Assembly: GCA_019114015.1 (NCBI GenBank)
Contig: DXGG01000140.1
Location: 1-5,294, forward strand
Source: Candidatus Onthomorpha intestinigallinarum
GTDB taxonomy: Bacteria; Bacteroidota; Bacteroidia; Bacteroidales; P3
Length of the DNA stretch: 5,294 nt
Reading direction: 5' to 3'
A program made the translations under genes and the position numbers. The notes beneath the pieces were generated by a model. It had not been told where the DNA came from and ran no database searches. It saw nothing but the letters and a program-made list of their open reading frames with translations. Shown piece after piece: positions 1 to 5,294 of this stretch. Numbering within the stretch: position 1 is the first letter of the stretch; every line of letters begins with the position of its first letter.

Positions 1-57
1 TGCATGCACCGCAAAAGCAAAGAAAAGTATCGTAAAAAAAAGTATCGTTTTTCTCAT
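1..57 (-). CDS. N-terminal fragment of a secreted protein (signal peptide only)
   Basis: Nineteen codons from an ATG at 57 read MRKTILFFTILFFAFAVHA and run off the left edge. This has the form of a Sec signal peptide: a basic n-region (R2, K3), a hydrophobic core of Ile/Leu/Phe, and an A-x-A-like end (V-H-A) suited to signal peptidase I. The product is therefore probably exported, but nothing of the mature protein is visible and its function cannot be stated. The start is supported by context: an upstream gene ends in a terminator, then comes a Bacteroidota-type -7 box about 27 nt before the ATG, then an A-rich leader. The TILFF pentapeptide occurs twice in tandem, encoded by a 15-nt offset DNA repeat. 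A chance open stretch of this length is possible, but the match to signal-peptide grammar and the ordered terminator-promoter-start layout make a real gene likely. Confidence 0.7.
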   Translation of the reverse strand, partial: MRKTILFFTILFFAFAVHA

Positions 58-84
58 ATACCGTTGATTTTATAATTGTTCCGA

Positions 85-92
85 CAAAGATA
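85..92 (-). promoter_or_regulatory. Bacteroidota-type -7 promoter box for the left-edge secreted protein gene
   Basis: On the minus strand the bases read TATCTTTG, an exact match to the TAnnTTTG -7 consensus of the Bacteroidota primary sigma factor. It lies between the terminator of the M16 protease gene and the start codon at 57, which would give a leader of roughly 20 nt. The upstream -33 element is poor: the nearest TTTG (107-110) is only 14 nt away instead of about 19-21. The box is convincing by sequence and position, but promoter strength is uncertain. Confidence 0.55.
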
Positions 93-124
93 CGACAATA
101 AAATGACAAAAATCCCTCATGTAC

Positions 125-170
125 AAAAAAAACGGAGGGAAAGAGACTGTCTCGAGTCCCTTTCCCTCCG
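125..170 (-). terminator. Intrinsic terminator after the M16 protease gene
   Basis: Two 16-nt arms (133-148 and 155-170) are complementary except for one position and enclose a 6-nt loop. Read on the minus strand, the stem starts CGGAGGGAAAG and is followed directly by eight T residues (complement of 125-132). The U-tract is present only on the minus-strand side, so it stops leftward transcription. It starts 28 nt after the protease stop codon. Confidence 0.93.
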
Positions 171-198
171 AACTTGTCTTAAATCCGAGGAATGCCTC

Positions 199-3051
199 TT
201 ATTTCTTCTGTGCAGGATCCATGGATGCAGGTTTCAAGGAAACCCTTACATACTGGTCATGCTTCAAATACTTGGCTGCAACAGCCTTAAGGTCTTCAAC
301 CGTCAAGGCATTTACTGCCGCAGTGTATTCCTCCAATGTCTGCAACTGATAACCATACCACTTGCTTCCCATGATTACAGAACTCCAGTAACCGTTGTTT
401 TCCAAGCTGGTCTGACGTTCCTTTATCAACTGTTCCTTAACCTTCTGCAAGTCTGTTTCAGTAGGTCCTTCTGCTATTATCTGGTCGAACACCTCGAAAG
501 TAGCCTCGGTCAATTTGTCAACCGTTGAAGGATCACAAGTGTAATAACACATTGTGGCTGCCTCTGCCTTTGGATACTTGTCATAACTCAAACTGAACGA
601 AGGTGAATAAGTGCCACCCAACTTTTCACGTATAACCTCAACAAGCTTTATGGAACATACGTTGTTCAAGGCTTTTGTAGCCAGGCGTTCCTTGTCGCTC
701 CAATCAAAAGGATTGACGTATGTTATTGTCATCAAGCCCTTGTTGGCCTCGCCCTTGTAAACGTTCTTGTCAACGACACCTTTTGCAAATGCACTCGAAC
801 GGTCCTGCCATTTCTCCGCAGACTTTCCGTTTGAAGAAGGCATACCTCCTATGTATTTCTCTATCAAAGGCAACATCTTCGCCTCGTCTATGTTTCCTAC
901 GAACGTGAAGGTGAAATCGGATGCATCAGAGAACCTTTCCTTGAATATCTTAAGCATCTTGTCTATGTTCATCTGCTTCAACTGAGCCTCGGTAGGAATA
1001 ACTATCGTACGCTTGTCGTTAGGATACATTGCCTTTATCCATTCCATCTGGAAAGCAAACTCAGGCATGTTCTTAAGCATGTTTATCTGGGTTTTCAACT
1101 TGTCAATAGTATTGTCCAATACCTCTTTTTCGGCTCTTGGAGCGGTGAAATACAAGTACATGTACTGCAACATTGTCTCAAAGTCTGCAGGAGAACAACT
1201 TCCGCTAATACTTTCCGACAAGTCGTCTATGGAAGGCGTCAAACCTACGGTCTTGCCAGACAAGAACTTCTGCAACTGGGAATTGTTGTATGTTCCTATA
1301 CCGCACTGGTCTATTATGCTTGCCGCAAAATTGACGTTGACAATATCCTTGTCATCGTAAAGAGATGCACCACCTGCAGACTGTGCATTAACCAATATCT
1401 GGTCGTTCTTGAAATCCGTAGACTTCAATATAACCTTTGCTCCGTTTGAAAGCACATATTCGGTATAGTCGAACTTCTCATCCTTCTTTGTGCTTACAAC
1501 CTTGCCCGCCTTAGGTTCCTTAGCCAAGAAAGGTTCTACCTTAACATTGTCAACCCATGCCTTGGTGTCGGCTTTCTTACACTTGTTTATCAACTTCAAT
1601 ACATCTTCTTCCTTTGGAACCTTAACACCCTTTTTCTCCGGCATTGATATGGTGCAGATGAAGTTCTCATCGGTTATCCATTGAGATATCAATGCGTTGA
1701 CTTCATCAAGAGTGATGTCGTCCATCAAGGCCTTAGCCCACTTGTTTTCGAATATCGCACCCGGCATAGGGTCTCCTTCCAAAAAGTAATCAACAAGCTG
1801 GGACGCTATTCTGCTGCTCTCTGTCTTTGTCTCCTCCTTTGCAGCCCTTGCATAGGATGTCAACAATGCATCCTTGGCTCTGTCCAACTCTGTCTGAAGG
1901 AATCCGTGTTGTTGCAATCTTCTGTTCTCCATCATGACAGCCTCTATGGCCTTCATGACTTTGCCTTCCTTCGCATTGATGTATATCTGGTAAGCGGAAA
2001 CAGGTCTTGCCAAAAAGTCTCCGTATCCTGCATAGGCTCCCATGTAAGGACATGTCTTCTTCTCACCCAACTCTGACAATCTGCTGTTGAACATATTCTC
2101 AAACAATCCGTAAAGCAAGTGTTGTTCACGGAAATCGCCTATTGTCTTTACCGGTTTAGAAGGGTGCTTGTAGAAAATCTGTACCGAAGTGGAAGTAGCC
2201 TCCTTGTCGGTTGCAACACACAACAAAGGCTCAACGTTATTGTCTATGGTGTAGGTAGGTCTTACGGTAGGAGTACATGGAGCGGAAGTCATGGTGAAAT
2301 AGTCTATCACCTTCTGTTCCATTTCATCCGCATCAAAATCACCGACAACTATGACCGCCATGTTGTCCGGTCTGTACCATTTCTTATAAAATCCTCTTAT
2401 GTCGTCATAAACGAAGTTCTGAAGACGGTCCAATGTTCCGATAGGAAGTCTCTCTGCATACTTCGAACCTTTCAACATGGTACCCCATGTCTTGGCTCTA
2501 AGTCTCTCTGCACCTCCCTGGCTCATTCTCCACTCCTCTATGATGACACCTCTTTCCTTGTCTATCTCTTCACCCGTCATCAAGGCTCCTTCTGCCCAGC
2601 CGTCAAGTATCTTCAATCCCATGTCGAACAATTCCTCGTCATCGGTAGGAAGCGTTACCATGTAAACCGTCTGGTCAAAACCAGTATAGGCATTTATCTC
2701 CCTGCCGAACACTATACCTTTTTTCTCCAAGGCATCAATCATGGTATTTCCCGGATACTGTTTCGTTCCGTTGAAATTCATGTGCTCGGTAAAGTGAGCC
2801 AAACCCACTTCATTGGGTTCCTCCAAAACAGAACCGGCATTTACCGCAATCTGAAATTCCGCCCTGTTTGCAGGCTTGTTGTTGGCTCTTACATAATAGG
2901 TAAGTCCGTTCGGCAATTTTCCGGTACGAACCTTTCCGTTCAATTTGATTTGCTCGTTAAGGTCTATATCCGCAGCCTTCTTGTTCTGAGCAAATCCCGT
3001 CGTGACCAATAGGAAACACAACGCCAATGCTAAAAAAACTCTATTTTTCAT
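199..3051 (-). CDS. Secreted M16 (pitrilysin/insulinase) family zinc peptidase, PqqL-like, 950 aa
   Basis: This is a full-length exported metallopeptidase. Residues 1-21 are a signal peptide (MKNR, hydrophobic LALALCFLLV, end GFA|Q). The zinc site is the inverted motif HFTEH at 86-90 (His86, Glu89 catalytic, His90). The third ligand is probably Glu173 at the end of ERGVIIEE, by comparison with the same motif in mitochondrial processing peptidase. INAYTGFDQTVY (119-130) is the conserved strand after the helix. A second M16 half begins near residue 527; it lacks HxxEH, as expected. R808 and Y815 have the Arg-x6-Tyr spacing of the substrate-binding pair in the C-terminal half of insulin-degrading enzyme, so the site looks intact. 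Length fits the ~930-residue single-chain PqqL type. The frame is open back to 3105, but that start would put 18 residues before the signal peptide, so 3051 is preferred. The start overlaps the end of the HTH gene by 11 nt, suggesting translational coupling, and no separate promoter was seen. The likely role is peptide degradation in the periplasm or envelope; the substrate is unknown. Confidence 0.95.
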   Translation of the reverse strand: MKNRVFLALALCFLLVTTGFAQNKKAADIDLNEQIKLNGKVRTGKLPNGLTYYVRANNKPANRAEFQIAVNAGSVLEEPNEVGLAHFTEHMNFNGTKQYPGNTMIDALEKKGIVFGREINAYTGFDQTVYMVTLPTDDEELFDMGLKILDGWAEGALMTGEEIDKERGVIIEEWRMSQGGAERLRAKTWGTMLKGSKYAERLPIGTLDRLQNFVYDDIRGFYKKWYRPDNMAVIVVGDFDADEMEQKVIDYFTMTSAPCTPTVRPTYTIDNNVEPLLCVATDKEATSTSVQIFYKHPSKPVKTIGDFREQHLLYGLFENMFNSRLSELGEKKTCPYMGAYAGYGDFLARPVSAYQIYINAKEGKVMKAIEAVMMENRRLQQHGFLQTELDRAKDALLTSYARAAKEETKTESSRIASQLVDYFLEGDPMPGAIFENKWAKALMDDITLDEVNALISQWITDENFICTISMPEKKGVKVPKEEDVLKLINKCKKADTKAWVDNVKVEPFLAKEPKAGKVVSTKKDEKFDYTEYVLSNGAKVILKSTDFKNDQILVNAQSAGGASLYDDKDIVNVNFAASIIDQCGIGTYNNSQLQKFLSGKTVGLTPSIDDLSESISGSCSPADFETMLQYMYLYFTAPRAEKEVLDNTIDKLKTQINMLKNMPEFAFQMEWIKAMYPNDKRTIVIPTEAQLKQMNIDKMLKIFKERFSDASDFTFTFVGNIDEAKMLPLIEKYIGGMPSSNGKSAEKWQDRSSAFAKGVVDKNVYKGEANKGLMTITYVNPFDWSDKERLATKALNNVCSIKLVEVIREKLGGTYSPSFSLSYDKYPKAEAATMCYYTCDPSTVDKLTEATFEVFDQIIAEGPTETDLQKVKEQLIKERQTSLENNGYWSSVIMGSKWYGYQLQTLEEYTAAVNALTVEDLKAVAAKYLKHDQYVRVSLKPASMDPAQKK

Positions 3052-3298
3052 AGCTGTAATTTGTTTGTTTATTACTGTTTGTTTGACTATTTTGTTCATT
3101 GTCATACTCCAATATGTCTCCGGGCTGACACTCCAACACCTCGCACAACGCCTCCAGAGTGGAAAAGCGTATGGCTTTCGCCTTGCCCGTTTTCAGTACG
3201 GATATGTTCGCAGGAGTTATGTTCACCCTTGCCGAAAGCTCGTTGAGTGAAATCTTGCGTTTTGCCATCATTACATCCAGATTAACAACTATCCCCAT
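3041..3298 (-). CDS. Small Cro/CI-type HTH transcriptional regulator (YozG/HTH_26-like), 85 aa
   Basis: This is a compact XRE-type DNA-binding protein. The helix-turn-helix lies at about residues 17-39 (SLNELSARVNIT, then PANISVLKTGKA), followed by the family's typical IRFSTLEALCEVLECQPGDILEY (43-65). The pattern matches the HTH_26/YozG group, whose members are often encoded next to DUF2975 membrane proteins, as here with a 7-nt gap. The domain fills the first 65 residues. The last 20 form a polar Asn/Gln/Ser/Thr-rich tail unlike the core, and its codons double as the upstream region of the protease gene. The stop codon overlaps the protease start by 11 nt. The start at 3298 has a weak AGG upstream. 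Autoregulation of the DUF2975 promoter is plausible from the arrangement but not shown. Confidence 0.92.
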   Translation of the reverse strand: MGIVVNLDVMMAKRKISLNELSARVNITPANISVLKTGKAKAIRFSTLEALCEVLECQPGDILEYDNEQNSQTNSNKQTNYSYEK

Positions 3299-3305
3299 AC
3301 CTGTA

Positions 3306-3989
3306 CTAAACCGTTAAATCGTTTTCTTCCTGCAACCTTAATCCTTTTCTGAAAACCTCTATAAGCACAAAAAACAGAAGTCCCACAAGAATATAATCCC
3401 ATGCCACACTGCCTATGCCGTTCATCGGAACAATGGACATACCCTCTATGCTTACGTATCTTTGCAGAAACAACTTATCCAAATAATAAACCAGCAACTC
3501 AATGAAAGGCATGATGACAAATCCTGCCGATATGTATCTCAACCGCACTATGTTCTTCTTGGTAAACACACAACGACCTATCGAATCCTTATCTGCCTTG
3601 TAGGATTTGTAAACGCTGTTTACTATGTTGCGTATCAGGAACAGAACGAATATGAAAAATATGGTTCCAAGATTAAGTGCAACGACATAAAGCATCCGAT
3701 GAAGAACAACTACCGGATGTTCGTCAACCCCGCCGAAATAATAGGACACCTGCAAACCTACCGGCTTCATGTTTATCGTCAAGCCGTCTATGGTCGTGTT
3801 TATATCTCCCTCTATAACTATCGGCTCGGTGTTCTGCTCTATGAGAGCCAGTCCCGCAATTATATCATTGCCTTTTGTGATATTGAAAACATGCAAAACT
3901 ATATTCAACACCACCAGCAAGGACGCAAGGACAAGCACCACGTCAAATATCGTCTTTATGGTTTTAAGCGTCAAAAGTCTCGTTTTCAT
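3306..3989 (-). CDS. DUF2975 family four-helix membrane protein, 227 aa
   Basis: This is an inner-membrane protein with four predicted hydrophobic segments at about residues 13-35, 98-120, 150-172 and 196-214. A polar loop (about 37-95, outside by topology) lies between the first two, and a cytoplasmic loop holds FTKKNIVRLRYIS (142-154). That motif and the C-terminal VFRKGLRLQEENDLTV are characteristic of DUF2975, a family of unknown function typically paired with a small YozG-like HTH protein, as here. An ATG at 4004 is also in frame (adding MKETN), but the promoter -7 box lies at 4012-4019, so a transcript would begin almost on that codon. The ATG at 3989 instead leaves a short leader with an AAGGAAA ribosome-binding sequence 6 nt before it, so it is chosen. 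The protein may sense or relay an envelope signal to the regulator; this is inference only. Confidence 0.92.
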   Translation of the reverse strand: MKTRLLTLKTIKTIFDVVLVLASLLVVLNIVLHVFNITKGNDIIAGLALIEQNTEPIVIEGDINTTIDGLTINMKPVGLQVSYYFGGVDEHPVVVLHRMLYVVALNLGTIFFIFVLFLIRNIVNSVYKSYKADKDSIGRCVFTKKNIVRLRYISAGFVIMPFIELLVYYLDKLFLQRYVSIEGMSIVPMNGIGSVAWDYILVGLLFFVLIEVFRKGLRLQEENDLTV

Positions 3990-4011
3990 GTTCGTTTCCT
4001 TCATCTGAATG

Positions 4012-4043
4012 CAAATTTATAACCTTTATTTGATTCCACCAAA
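4012..4043 (-). promoter_or_regulatory. Bacteroidota primary-sigma promoter for the DUF2975-HTH-M16 unit
   Basis: On the minus strand, TTTG (complement of 4040-4043) is followed after 20 nt by TAAATTTG (complement of 4012-4019). Both boxes and the spacing fit the Bacteroidota TTTG / TAnnTTTG promoter consensus. Transcription would start around 4005, just before the DUF2975 gene. No better promoter was seen in the rest of the unit, so it probably drives all three genes. Confidence 0.75.
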
Positions 4044-4045
4044 TA

Positions 4046-4073
4046 TTTTTATCGTTTTTCGATATTTTTTTTT
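4046..4073. promoter_or_regulatory. Phased A-tracts and a TATCG-N5-CGATA palindrome upstream of the promoter
   Basis: Immediately upstream of the -33 box are three A-tracts on the minus strand (complements of 4046-4050, 4055-4059 and 4065-4073), with centres about 9 and 12 bases apart, near one helical turn. Such phasing is associated with bent DNA and with UP-element-like promoter activation. The middle tract is the spacer of a perfect inverted repeat, TATCG / CGATA (4050-4054 and 4060-4064), a possible operator for the HTH protein encoded in the same unit. All functional readings are inference; the AT-richness alone could produce part of the pattern. Confidence 0.4.
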
Positions 4074-4090
4074 GCTTTCTCAATAAATAG

Positions 4091-4612
4091 TTATTGTAAA
4101 TACATATCAATCAACCCCTCCGGAGCCCTTACCTTCATTAGCTTCTCATCCCTTCTGACCTCCAGTATCACAGGGTCTATTGCCGGCAAAAGAATTTCCC
4201 TGCCGTTGCAGTCTATGGACAAAAGGGGTTGCATGGTATTCTCGTAAACACCCTCTATCCTGCCTATATGCCCCTTCTGTTCATCCTCCACATCAAACCC
4301 TATGACCTCGTGAAAGTAGAAATTGTTGCCATCCAATTCGGGCAACAAATCCATCGGCAGATACAGCTCCCTTCCTATCAGCTTGTCCAAATCCTCATGC
4401 CCCACACCTGCAAACCTCACAACCGCCTTGTTGGAATTGAGCCTCAAGGTCTCTATTTCGTAAAAAACCAGACGTCCGCTTATGTCGATGTAAACCCCGT
4501 CCATGTCTTCATATTCGGCAGGAGTATCCACATCGAGGAAAAGGCTGACCTCCCCCTTGTAGCTGAAAGGCTTCAACACTCGTCCCAAATAAAAGCAGTC
4601 TTCTTTTTTCAT
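4091..4612 (-). CDS. rimM: Ribosome maturation factor RimM
   Basis: RimM binds the 30S subunit (S19 in the head) and assists late assembly of the 16S 3' domain; it is a cytosolic, non-enzymatic factor. The 173-residue length is normal. The N-terminal RimM barrel covers about residues 5-90 and includes the diagnostic LGRVLKPFSYKGEVSLF segment (9-25). The C-terminal PRC-barrel covers about 96-170 and contains FYFHEVIGFDV, the LLPAIDPVI strand (family pattern L-I-P-x-V) and the terminal P-E-G-L-I-D. The start at 4612 is preceded by an A-rich leader with eight consecutive A residues, typical of the phylum, and no Shine-Dalgarno is needed. The gene lies 89 nt after rpsP on the same strand, as in many bacteria, but an intrinsic terminator intervenes and no convincing own promoter was found. 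Expression may rely on read-through. Confidence 0.95.
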   Translation of the reverse strand: MKKEDCFYLGRVLKPFSYKGEVSLFLDVDTPAEYEDMDGVYIDISGRLVFYEIETLRLNSNKAVVRFAGVGHEDLDKLIGRELYLPMDLLPELDGNNFYFHEVIGFDVEDEQKGHIGRIEGVYENTMQPLLSIDCNGREILLPAIDPVILEVRRDEKLMKVRAPEGLIDMYLQ

Positions 4613-4629
4613 ATCAACCGTTTTTTTTG

Positions 4630-4662
4630 AAAAAAGGGTTGCCTTTCACACAAAGACAACCC
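4630..4662 (-). terminator. Intrinsic terminator or attenuator between rpsP and rimM
   Basis: Two 11-nt arms (4636-4646 and 4652-4662) surround a 5-nt loop. On the minus-strand RNA all positions pair, one as G-U, giving GGGTTGTCTTT / AAAGGCAACCC, followed at once by six T residues (complement of 4630-4635). On the plus strand the wobble becomes a C-A mismatch, so the element is oriented to act on leftward transcription from rpsP. It sits 17 nt upstream of the rimM start codon. Confidence 0.88.
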
Positions 4663-4701
4663 CTCCATAATTCTTTGAATAATTCCGTAAAAGCCGCTTG
4701 C

Positions 4702-5262
4702 TTACTCTGCCGCAGGAGCTTCCTCGCTTGCAGGAGTTTCCTCTGCATTTGCAGCGGCAGCCTCTGCCTCTGCTTTCGCAGCTTCCTCAGCCGCCTTGGC
4801 CGCTTCCTCTCTCTTCTTCGCTATCGCCTCTGCTTTCGCAGCATTTATTTCGGCTTCCTTGGCCAATCTCGATTTTCTTTCGTTTCTTTCAGCCTCCATG
4901 CACGCATTCTTCTTTGCGGCAATCTTGGTCTGCTTCTCCGTCATCCATGCCTCAAACCTCTTGTCAGCAGTTTCCTGCGTGATAGCGCCCTTTTCGACGC
5001 CTATCTGCAAGTGTCTCTTCAACAAAGCACCCTTGTAAGACAATATGGCTCTTGCCGTATCGGTAGGCTGAGCTCCGTTTTTCAACCACTTGCAAGCCCT
5101 GTCCACATCCAACTCTATCGTTGCAGGGTTTGTCATTGGATTGTAAGTACCCAATTTTTCAATAAACTTTCCATCACGTGCTGCACGAGCATCCGCAATA
5201 ACGATATGATAAAAAGGCGCACCCTTCTTACCATGACGTTGCAATCTGATTTTTACTGCCAT
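4702..5262 (-). CDS. rpsP: 30S ribosomal protein S16 with long Ala/Glu/Lys-rich C-terminal extension
   Basis: S16 is an early-binding protein of the 30S body that contacts 16S rRNA. Residues 1 to about 82 are the complete family core: VKIRLQRHGKKGAPFYHIV, DARAARDGKFIEKLGTYNP and the Q-P-T-D-T-A segment (65-70). Typical S16 is only 80-90 residues; here about 100 more follow. They begin with a conserved-looking stretch (HLQIGVEKGAITQETADKRF, 84-103), pass through a basic region (110-135), and end in an Ala/Glu/Lys-rich segment (136-186) likely to be helical or coiled coil and then acidic. Long S16 tails of this kind are known in Bacteroidota. The start at 5262 gives the canonical MAVKIRL. The 32 nt upstream are AT-rich without a Shine-Dalgarno, and no promoter is visible before the window ends. 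The gene ends 40 nt before a terminator hairpin. Confidence 0.97.
   Translation of the reverse strand: MAVKIRLQRHGKKGAPFYHIVIADARAARDGKFIEKLGTYNPMTNPATIELDVDRACKWLKNGAQPTDTARAILSYKGALLKRHLQIGVEKGAITQETADKRFEAWMTEKQTKIAAKKNACMEAERNERKSRLAKEAEINAAKAEAIAKKREEAAKAAEEAAKAEAEAAAANAEETPASEEAPAAE
4766..4842 (-). repeat. 17-bp direct repeat 60 bp apart in the rpsP tail
   Basis: The 17 bases at 4766-4782 (GCCTCTGCTTTCGCAGC on the plus strand) recur exactly at 4826-4842. The offset is 60 bp, so the frame is kept and each copy encodes the same AAKAEA hexapeptide (S16 residues 141-146 and 161-166). This indicates a tail made partly by in-frame duplication of a 20-residue unit, or convergent low-complexity coding. 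Confidence 0.7.
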
Positions 5263-5294
5263 CTGTTTTTAATTTTTAATTTTATGGTTTATAA

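Noticed and set aside
76..528. 150-codon open frame on the plus strand
   Set aside because: It runs through the minus-strand promoter, the terminator hairpin and the end of the M16 gene, and its Cys/Leu-rich product looks like a shadow.
1790..2053. 87-codon minus-strand frame inside the M16 gene
   Set aside because: It overlaps the conserved protease sequence in another frame, with no start signal or family resemblance.
2119..3012. 297-codon open frame on the plus strand
   Set aside because: It lies wholly antisense to the well-supported M16 gene, resembles no known protein, and is readily explained as a mirror of the codon pattern of that gene.
3052..3105. Longer start for the M16 gene at 3105
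   Set aside because: It would add 18 polar residues before a normal MKNR signal peptide and enlarge the overlap with the HTH gene to 65 nt.
3462..4022. 186-codon open frame on the plus strand
   Set aside because: It is antisense to the DUF2975 gene, which has recognisable motifs and membrane segments; the plus-strand product shows no fold-like pattern or supporting start signal.
4050..4073. Plus-strand terminator-like hairpin (TATCG / CGATA followed by nine T)
   Set aside because: The stem has only 5 pairs, and no plus-strand gene precedes it. It is better read as part of the upstream region of the DUF2975 promoter.
4651..4658. TGTCTTTG as a possible -7 box for rimM
   Set aside because: It differs from TAnnTTTG at the conserved A, lies inside the terminator stem and loop, and has no TTTG at the right distance upstream.
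1..5294. Signs of a mobile element, CRISPR array, defence system or tRNA
   Set aside because: No transposase or integrase motif, terminal repeat, regularly spaced repeat array or tRNA-like cloverleaf was seen; gene content is housekeeping plus a regulator-protease unit.

Overview
The window looks like chromosomal DNA from a member of the Bacteroidota, most likely Bacteroidales. The evidence is two promoter boxes of the TAnnTTTG type, A-rich translation starts mostly without Shine-Dalgarno sequences, a ribosomal protein S16 with a long Ala/Glu/Lys-rich tail, and a secreted M16 protease whose signal peptide ends in the 'GFAQ' style common in this phylum. The genus cannot be read from the sequence. 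Ile codon use leans strongly to ATA, which is unusual enough to help placement later.

Every supported gene is on the minus strand, so the window reads from right to left. At the right end is rpsP (S16), followed by an intrinsic terminator and then rimM, the S16-linked 30S maturation factor. Next comes an AT-rich 98-nt spacer (to the chosen start) with a good Bacteroidota promoter, phased A-tracts and a small palindrome. That promoter feeds a compact unit: a four-helix DUF2975 membrane protein, a small Cro/CI-type (YozG/HTH_26-like) regulator 7 nt later, and a 950-residue secreted M16 zinc protease whose start codon lies inside the end of the regulator gene. A strong intrinsic terminator closes this unit. 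Beyond it, a second promoter box precedes the first 19 codons of another secreted protein, which runs off the left edge.

Functionally, the right part is ribosome assembly (S16 and RimM act on the same 30S head/body region). The middle part is a DUF2975/HTH pair, a known but functionally uncharacterised pairing, here joined to an envelope or periplasmic peptidase. No mobile element, CRISPR array, rRNA or tRNA was seen, and no stretch over 300 bases lacks a gene. The most notable points are the regulator-protease overlap, the promoter architecture before DUF2975, the terminator between rpsP and rimM, and the partial gene at the left edge.
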